In this document: piece after piece, positions 33,356 to 42,000 of the stretch | Layout: each line of letters starts with the position of its first letter | Numbering within the stretch: the first letter of the stretch is position 1 | Position numbers and translations under genes: made by a program | NCBI GenBank assembly: GCA_009103225.1 | Contig: RHPI01003256.1 | Span: 70,914 to 134,913, forward strand | Length of the DNA: 64,000 nt | Source of the DNA: Chlorokybus atmophyticus | Lineage: Eukaryota > Streptophyta > Chlorokybophyceae > Chlorokybales > Chlorokybaceae | Direction of reading: 5' to 3' | The notes under the pieces: model-generated | Told to the model about the DNA's origin: nothing | Databases searched by the model: none | Seen by the model: only the letters and a program-made list of their open reading frames with translations

Positions 33356-33652
33356 TGTAGTACGTCATGACGGCTGTCATGCCTGTCGCCCAAGCATGCC
33401 AGTCGTCATCGGGCATGCCTACAGCAAGACCCTCGCCCGGCTTACCAGCATGGCAACCCGCGCGCGCCTCTAACCAGTAGCTAGGTCATGTCCCTAGAGT
33501 AGCTCGTGACCATAGCCTGCAAAGGCACCGCGCGTAGCTGTTCAGTTGTGAGTTCAGTTATAAGTCCGGTTCTATATCGAGTGGGCATTTCCTGTGGAAA
33601 TAGCCTCAATATGACCGTTAGCTTATGTTCTGGACAGTCATGAGTTGACTTG

Positions 33653-33658
33653 TATAAG
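33653..33658 (+). promoter_or_regulatory. Putative LTR TATA box
   Basis: TATAAG lies within the presumed 5' LTR, about 740 bases upstream of gag. Transcription would start about 30 bases downstream. Confidence 0.4.
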
Positions 33659-34189
33659 TAGGCACAGTGTTCACCGGATCAGCTGGTGACACTGTAAGTG
33701 AGAAAGCTAAGAGCTTGTGAAGCGACTTGAACTACGAACACACCGTCCTGGTTCCCAAGAATCCCCTCACCGTGTGAGAGCCTGTGCATGTTCTTGTGCA
33801 CTGTGCTTGTTCTTGCTGTGAGCTTTGTGTACTTGGTCGCGGTGTGCTTGTTGGCATCAGTCAGGGCGTAGCATCCACGTGTTGCTTGCTCATTCACCTC
33901 ACTTAACAGTGTAATTCCTCCCCCACTCACGCAAAGAACTGTGTAAACAGCACTACCTATAGTAGTGGCTTGTTGACTTACAGTGTCACCCTCTTTGCTC
34001 AAGTGAGTGTAGTTGCAAGCTGTACATCAGCATCGCAATCTGTAGTTGTACACATCACAGTGCAGTGTTGTCACCGTCATCGCATAGCGCGCACAAGCGC
34101 TAGTGTGTTGGGTGATAGCAGCACTGGAGATCCCATTGTAGAACACAAACACTCTACCTTTCATCCACTTTCACCATCGCACCAGCTGT

Positions 34190-34306
34190 ATGAGCAGGCC
34201 CACCCCGTTCTCCCCAATAGACGAGGGTGACCTCAGCAGTTGGAGCCCAACCACCAACCTCACCTACGAGCGGACCAGTGACGGGAGCATCGACCGCAGC
34301 AGTTGA
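34190..34306 (+). CDS. 38-codon upstream ORF, in frame with gag
   Basis: It starts MSRPTPFSPIDEGDL and stops at TGA 34304-34306. Its frame is the same as gag, and no other stop lies between that TGA and the gag ATG at 34397. Either it is a leader uORF, or gag originally began at 34190 and a TGA has arisen. The sequence between is Ser/Pro/Asp-rich, as is the gag N-terminus. Confidence 0.45.
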   Translation: MSRPTPFSPIDEGDLSSWSPTTNLTYERTSDGSIDRSS

Positions 34307-34396
34307 GGCTCGCGCTCCATCTCCGGCTTCACCCCGCTCCACTCTACTCCTCGTCATCAAGCTTCTCCACTATCATCGGACAGCGACGACAACGAG

Positions 34397-36003
34397 ATGG
34401 AGTCTTCCAGTTCCACCACATCCCTGCGCTTCTCCGGACGTGCTGGCACCACCTCGCTGGATGAGTTCATCATCAAGTTCCACTCCAAGATGCGGCAGCA
34501 AGCTTTGAAGAACAAAGACCGGTCAGATGAGATCTCTTTCCACATTGCTGCTCAGTATCTTGATTATGAAGCACACGATGTCTGGAAGTCCGTTGCTGAA
34601 CTGCATCGAGTAGACGGCTATGGCGAGCTTGCCAGCACCATAGCATCTGCATCGCTGCACCGTCCAACAGGTGTCGTTCCACCTGCCACTTCAGTTGCAG
34701 TAACAGGCTTGTCCATAGCTGCAGCTCTCAAGCAGGCAGAGGAGGAGGAACCGGAGTTGGTACTTGTCAACTTGACCCCTGCAGAAGTTGAGTCCAAGGA
34801 GGCCACACGTCGAGTTCGCATCCTTGACCGTTCTGCCGTCATCATTGAGGAACAAAGAGCTGCACAGCAAGCGGCAGCCGCAGAGTGGGGTACTCCTCTA
34901 CCTCCGGCAACACCTGGCTCTCGTGCAGGAGGCAGTACCTTCACCCTCGGGTCAGTAGCACTGCGCGCACCAGCCATCTCCGTAGGTGCTGCCATCTCTG
35001 ATTCGCCACTCAAGGACCTGTACTCTGCCTTGCGCCGCACCTTCCCTCCTCAGACCACCGGCAAGGTTGAGGAGCTAAGACGCTTTCGACGCAAGCCCAA
35101 TGAGGATCCCCTCCGCTTGTACTCCAGACTGGAAGGTCTGCTGAAGGACACTGACTACAGGATTGTCAGTGAGGAGGCTGCTGCAGTGATATACGTCAAT
35201 GAGTTGGATGCTGCTCTGAGCGAGTCGACACGCCTGACTCTGAACTACAGCAGGCCCCTTGGCTACACCCTCAAGGAAGCTTTCGAGACTGCACAAGCCA
35301 TCCATAAGCGCGCAGTGTATGAGAAAGCGGTGCTGGACACCAACCGCAGTGCCTCACGGCCTATGGCAGGCACAAGTGCAGAGCCTCTTCGGCGGGACCG
35401 CAGCCGGGAGCCGCAAGGCATCCATTACAAGGATAAACGGTCAGCTCATGCTGCCCTTGTGGCTCCAGTGCTGTGCCACCGGTGTGGTCGACATGGCCAC
35501 TACAAAAAGGAGTGCACCGAAGATTACGGCAACCTTGTGTGCGACCACTGCCACAAGACGGGACACTTGGAGACAGTATGCTGGCTCAAGTTCCCTGAGC
35601 TGCGGCCCCCTATTGGCTACAACAACAGCAACAACGCTGTTGGCTACCGCGGCCACAACAACCACAACAACAACGGGGGCTACAACAACAGCAACCACGC
35701 TGGCGGCCACAACAACAGCAACAACGCTGGTGGTCGCAACAACGGCAACAACGCTGGTGGCCACAACCCCAACAACAACAACAACGCTGGCGGCCGCAAG
35801 GAAGAAGCTGGCTATAGAGGGAAAAACCGCCCTCCACAGCACAAAGGACTTGAGGGTCCTCGCGCTGGAGCTGCTGCTGTAAAGGCACCAACCAATCCAC
35901 CGGCTATCGACCAAGTGGCAGCCCTGATGGCGCGCGTGGCACAGCTGGAGGAAAACAAGGAGCAGGACTATCAAGCCTGCTATGCTGCTAGGTGGGCATT
36001 GAT
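34397..36003 (+). CDS. gag: Gag polyprotein of the Ty3/gypsy element
   Basis: About 535 residues form a capsid/nucleocapsid precursor that packages element RNA. It starts MESSSSTTSLRFSG. A capsid-like region around 35050-35340 contains FRRKPNEDPLRLYSRLEGLL and LKEAFETAQAIHKRA. Two CCHC zinc knuckles follow: CHRCGRHGHYKKEC (about 35473-35514) and CDHCHKTGHLETVC (about 35542-35583), both CX2CX4HX4C. After them comes an Asn/Gly-rich repeat (NNSNNAGG-type units, about 35620-35805) and a short coiled-coil-like segment (LMARVAQLEENKEQ). No stop codon closes the frame before the single N at 36004. The frame continues into pol if the duplicated end around that N is an assembly artefact. Confidence 0.85.
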
Positions 36004-36032
36004 NTCTGCTATGTTGCTAGGTGGGCATTGAT
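35977..36032 (+). other. Duplicated contig end around a single N
   Basis: A 27-base stretch (35977-36003) is repeated at 36006-36032 with one mismatch, and an N sits between at 36004. The offset is 29 bases. This is the only point where gag and pol are out of frame, and a 29-base shift converts the gag frame into the pol frame. Confidence 0.85.
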
Positions 36033-39000
36033 GGCACCGAAACGGGATAGGGACACTCCCACGCCGTCACGCGTACAACCATCCAGACGGGCGCGCAGGG
36101 AAGCTGGCGCGTCGTCAACAGCGGCATCGTCGGACGCCACAAGTGGTGCTGCCTCGGCAGCCACAACCACCGCTGGGACGACGCCGTCGACGACACCGTC
36201 GGCGTCCACACCGACGGTGACAGCAGGTGTCAGCACTCTTGGCACCACACTGTTCCCGGTGATGGAAAGCACCCACCCCGCAGCAACCATGGTCATTGGG
36301 TTCGTAAATGGTGAATCCACCACTCCTGCCTCCATCGGAGCGACCACATCAACCGCAACTGCTGCCACCCTCACAGCCGCCACCTCAGTGACGACGACTG
36401 CGGCAGGGGCCACCACCATCGCCTCCAGTAGTGCTGCCATACCCACCGCACCACTTCCTGAGGGCCGGACGGCACCGCCACCAGCATTGGACGTCACACA
36501 TCAAGTGCCACGCGGGCCGCAAGCAGAACGCGCCTGGGCGTCGATTCTACGCAACGTGGAGCCCACCACTATTGCGTACGGACCAGGGGGGCAACGCACC
36601 ACGCGCGTGGCACACGATGATCGCATCTTGCCCCTACCACCGCCAGAATACCACACGCTGCCGGAACCCACACAACAGCAGCTGGAGGATGAAATCCTCG
36701 CCGGCACTGCACCAGAGATGAGGGATCGTCTGTTCGGGGTCACGTATCGCCGACCTGCGGTGTTGGAACTGGCCATCCAGTTATTCCTGGCATTACACGC
36801 ACGGTTGCAGGGCGCACCCAGTCAATCGCGACAGCCCATGCCCGCTCAACAGATCGACTTCGAGCCTTCGCCACTGGACCCACTCGGCCTCCAGCGACAC
36901 AAACTCCAAGACCTCGTGGTCACGATGTCTGACATCGCGCTGGGCGCTGATCCCGCCCTCCGGGGGCTCACTCCAGGCAGTCGTCAAGAGCGTTTCTCTG
37001 CACTCGAACAGGTCCATCGGTATCGCATGGACCAAGCTGCCCAAGTGGACGCGCGACGACAAGCGTACGAAGCAGCACACGCCGTTATCGTACCAACCAT
37101 AGCGCCAGCACATGTTGCCAGCGCCTCCACGGCGCCGACCACAGCACACTCCACGGCGATCGCCATTGAGCAGCCGGGACACGCAACTATTGCAGACCAA
37201 GCGAGGGCGTTGGCGCAACAATTGAGGGGAGTAATCGCCCCGCTGCTGCCTCCTTTGGTCGAAGACATGCCTGAGGATCAACGCGATGCAGGGCGAGGGT
37301 ACCTCACCCCGCAAGGGGACACCACACAACGAGGAGGAGCTGGTATGGTGGGGGAGCAACAACTCCGTACCGCACTCATCCGGCAAGCGGTCATGTTGCA
37401 CAGGCCTGAGGGCAACACATTAAGACAGATGATGGGGATGCAAGAGGGCAGTGCCGCTCGAGCTCGTCTCGTGACATGGCTCGTTGCCAATCACCCTGCT
37501 GTCCCCCTGTTTGCCTTTGGCAACCGAGCATCATGGTTGGGGGCATTCGTTCGTTCGCTGCAACAAGCATACGACGAGGCTGCCACCACAGCCCCGGACA
37601 CGCTGGAGGGAGTGCAAGAGGCAATGCTTCGGCTGCCAGGGGTGGAAGCCGCACGGCAACGGTGGCGCATCGCCATTGCTCATGAGCTACACGCACAGCA
37701 GACTGACCTCCAGCGCACCCTACGTGCTCGCGTCATGACTGTGCTCGATGTGGGAGTGGTACAAGGAAGGTGGGATGCCTACATGGCAGGGATCCTACGA
37801 GTCCCCACCATTACTCACGACATGCGGCGACAGCTACTACGCGCCGTATACCTGCAGCCCATGCCTCAATATCATCATTGGACCGACACGGACACCGAGC
37901 CCACGGCCACGTGGGAAGGGACATTGGTCAGAGAAGCGGCTCATGCTGTGCGATGGACGTACGCCGCGGAGCAAGCTGAACGCGAGGCAGGCCCACAAAC
38001 ACCGGGTCCGCCGGGGTTCCCTCCACAGCCACTGAGTACGCCCGCGGGCATGGTTCCAGCTTCGCAGAGGCGTCATCCACCTACGCCGCCACCACAACCG
38101 GCGCCGGAACCTCCAGCACCGAGGCCCCCCCGTGTCTACCAACCACCTCGACAAGGTCGGTTCGGCCGAGGAAGAGGGCAAGGAGGGGGTTCTCCGGATC
38201 CAGCAGGCAGAGGAGCTCTGGCTGCCATGCGCTCAGCATCTCCAACTGAGACAACTGAGTCAGAGGAACAGACACCTCGTATGAAGAGGTTGCGTATCGA
38301 CGCCAACGCTGCCATGGTGGCCAACCAAGGCAAGCACGTTACCATCAACGGTCTGGCACCCAAGCGGGTAATGTTGGACACCGGAGCACAGCCTGTCATC
38401 ATCGGGCGCTTCCTCGCGCGGTCCCTAGGCATAACCAGTTCCGACTTGGTGCCTTGCCCGTACGTGTTGGACACTTCCACAGGTAGCCGGGATAAGGTGA
38501 TGGGAGTCACCAGGGAGGCCTTTTGCATTCGGTTGACAGTGCTGGACCCAACCCACACAACCGAGATCGTCCAGCAATGCGTGGTCACCAATGCCGGCTC
38601 CTTCGACTTTCTGCTTGGGCAGGATTTCAACTTCCCTGTGGGCATGGGCCTCGACTGCTGGTCAGAACGAGCGTGGTTTCGGCCACATTGGGATGAGGAT
38701 GACGGAGAGGTACAAGGTTTCCTGCCTCTCGAGTTGGTCTCGCGCACGCGCGCCCAACGCAAAATGGCTGCCATGGCCACACGCAGACACGCCCGCACCC
38801 GTAAGGCTGTAATGGCCATATACGACGGTGCTTGGACGCAAGTCGCTGCTGGTGCCACAACCCCGTGTCAAACCGGCGACCCCTCTCCCATCTCGTACAA
38901 CGAGGAGCAGGAGGATGCCACCGTGGAAGTAGCATTACAAGAACCAGCTGAACGGCGCTGGCGCGCACAGGTGGACGCACACATCTTGCTCAGCCACCCA

Positions 39001-42000
39001 CTGATCACCACGCGCTTCCCCAACTACCGAAGCCACGCCAAAGTGCAGGACCACCATATGGTGGCCACTGGAGTGGTGGAATTCCACACCTTTTGCAGAC
39101 AACAGGGCATCACAGTGTTGGAGCTGTTTGGAGGCATTGGCAGTGGTCTTGCTGCGGTCCTCAACACGGGCGTGAAGGTTACCAAATACTATTACTGCGA
39201 CCCAGACCCACACGCGCAAACGGGCCTCAAGCACCACTTACGCCAACTGCACACCAGGTATCCACGTCAACTACCCCTCTCGGCGTTGCAAGGCAGCCTC
39301 AAAGCATTGCGACATGACGTCCGGCTGATCACTGAAGATCACCTACTGTCCCTCGGCAACGTCGACCTGTTAATAGCTGGATGGGAATGCCAAGGGCACT
39401 CCAGGGCAGGCAAGGGACAAGGCCTCGCCAACCCTCGCTCCAGGTTGTTCTGGGAGCTAATGAGGATCATCCACCTCCTTCAACACCACCAGATCTCCAG
39501 ACCCCTGGGGTACGTCATCGAAAATGTGCATTCAGAGGACGACAAGCGTCCGCACGTGGCCTCCAGCTACCGACAAGTTTGCTCCATTCTGGGGCACCCA
39601 CTCAAGGTGAACGCGGCACGACATGGCTCGCGCGCACATCGTGTACGTGCCAAATGGACAAAAAACTTGGCCACCGTGGAGGAGCTCATGACCGCCGAAT
39701 GCACGCGCAGCGCTCGGCCGCGCAACCTGCTGGTCGACGACATCCTTGACCCCGGCCGCACAGCACAACCTGTCCTGCATCATGACCACAACCACTTCTA
39801 CCAGTGCAATCAGCCTGGTCAGCCCCGTCGCGCACTCCCCACCTTGGTGTCCTACCCGAGCTCCTACGCATTTCGGAATGGTGGTGACGGGATGGTATTT
39901 GATGCAACCACCAACACGTTGGAAGAACCCAACGCACGCGAACGTGAACGCGCCATGGGCTTCTTCCCCAACAGCATCACAGGTTCATCGCTGACGGACA
40001 ATCAGCAATGCCAGCTGCTTGGTCGCGCCATGGACCAGAACAGCATGGTATGGCTGCTGGAGCTGAGCTTCGCGTTGCAGGGCCGCCACGTGTCCTTCGA
40101 GAATCTCGAATACTTGGCTGGGGGGTGGGCTGATCGCATCGACACCAAGGCAGCTCACACAGCTCTCGAGGTGGTCCACATGGAGGAGCAAGCGGCAGTG
40201 ACAGTGGAGGACATTCCTGTGGTTGCCAATGCGACCTCCTGGGACCATGCCATTGGTCCGTTGGCCATGGAAGACACTCGAGAGAAGCTGGAGACTCTCC
40301 TCAATGAATGGAGGAGCCAATTCAGCTTCAATGTGAAGGAATTGGGTACATGTTCGGTGTACCAGATGGACATCGAGCTAGTGGACACTGAGCCGGTGTT
40401 CCGGCGACAATACAGGCTCTCCAAGTTGGAAGAAGACTTGGTGGAACAGAGATGTAAGGCGCTGCTGGATGCAGGCCTTATCGAAGAGTCCACATCGGAC
40501 TTCGCAGCAGCAACCGTCATGCCCCTGAAGAAGGATTCAGCAGGCAACTGGACAGAGCGACGCATGTGTGGCGACTATCGTCCCCTCAACAACAAGACCA
40601 AGCAAGACCGGTACCCCATGCCCACAGCAGAGGGTATTTTTGATGATGTGGGAGACTGCACAGTCTTCAGCATCCTGGACATGCGTCAGGGGTACAACCA
40701 GATCGCCATCAAGGACGAGGACAAGCACAAGACCTCCTCCTGGGGCAACCGACAGTTGTACCAATGGAAGTTAATGCCGTTCGGGCTGAAGAATGCCCCC
40801 GCCAAGTTTCAACGCGTCATGGACAAAGCCTTGAAGGGGTTGGACTGCGCGCGGTGCTACATCGATGACATCCTCATCTTCAGCCGCAGCAACGAGGAGC
40901 ATCTTCAGCACATCGAAGCGGTGCTGGAACGACTCAAGGGAGTGGGGATGACCGTACACCCCGACAAGTGTACCTTCTTCACCCACAAGGTGCCGTACTT
41001 AGGGCACATGATTGTGCCCCATGGTGTGTATGTGCAGCAGGCAAAAGTAGAGGCGCTGGCAGCTATCCCTGCCTCGACAGACCTCACGCGCCTGCGCGCT
41101 TTTTTGGGACTTGCCAACTATTATCGCCGATTCGTGAAGGACTTCGCGAAGATCGCAAGGCCCCTCAACGAGCTACTGAAAAAGGAGGTGGAGTTCGCGT
41201 GGAAGGAGCCGCAACAGCAGGCCTTCGAGGAGCTGAAGAGCAGACTCACCAGCGCTCCCATCCTTCAACGTCCGGACTACGCCAAGCCTTTCATCCTTCA
41301 CACCGACTGGAGCAAGCTGGGGATGGGAGCGGTGCTGGTGCAGCACGATGAGAACAAGAAGGAGCGGGTGGTGTCATACGCCAGCCGAAGCAACAACAGC
41401 GCCGAGGCCAACTACAGCAGCTACGAAGGGGAGTGCCTCGCTGCGGTGTGGGCCATCTCCTTCTTCCGACCTTTCCTCTGTGGTCGACAGTTCCAACTGA
41501 TCACCGATCATCAGCCCCTCAAGTGGCTGATGACCAACCAACATCTGACAGGGAAACTTGCTCGATGGGCCCTGCTGTTACAGGAATACGACTTCGAGAT
41601 TGACCACCGCGCTGGCCTCACCAACCAAGACGCCGATGGCCTCAGTCGCAACCCCCACCTCAGCACCAACGACGCAACTGGAGCGCGGCATGAGCTCATC
41701 CCTGCAGCAACAACTCCCACCATGGCAGCCATGTTTGCTGCTGCCGCGTTGCGCTCAGGGCGCAAGACCAACCCCACAACCTCAGCAGTGGTAGAGGAGA
41801 TTCCTGCCCTTGAGTCTACCGACCCTGCGGCAATCAATCCCTTGGGGGACGCCCACGCAGCCGACATTGACGTCGAGGACACAGAGCTGGCGCCCACTGA
41901 CACCAGGCAGGACATATGGCACGACAAGCCATCACTCTCCTTTCTTCAACGTGGCCATCTCCCCTCTGGCATGAGCGCTCGAGAGAAGGACCGGGTCAAC

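Noticed and set aside
35441-35974. Minus-strand frames opposite the gag Asn-rich repeat
   Set aside because: They mirror the AAC-rich repeat and have no independent support.
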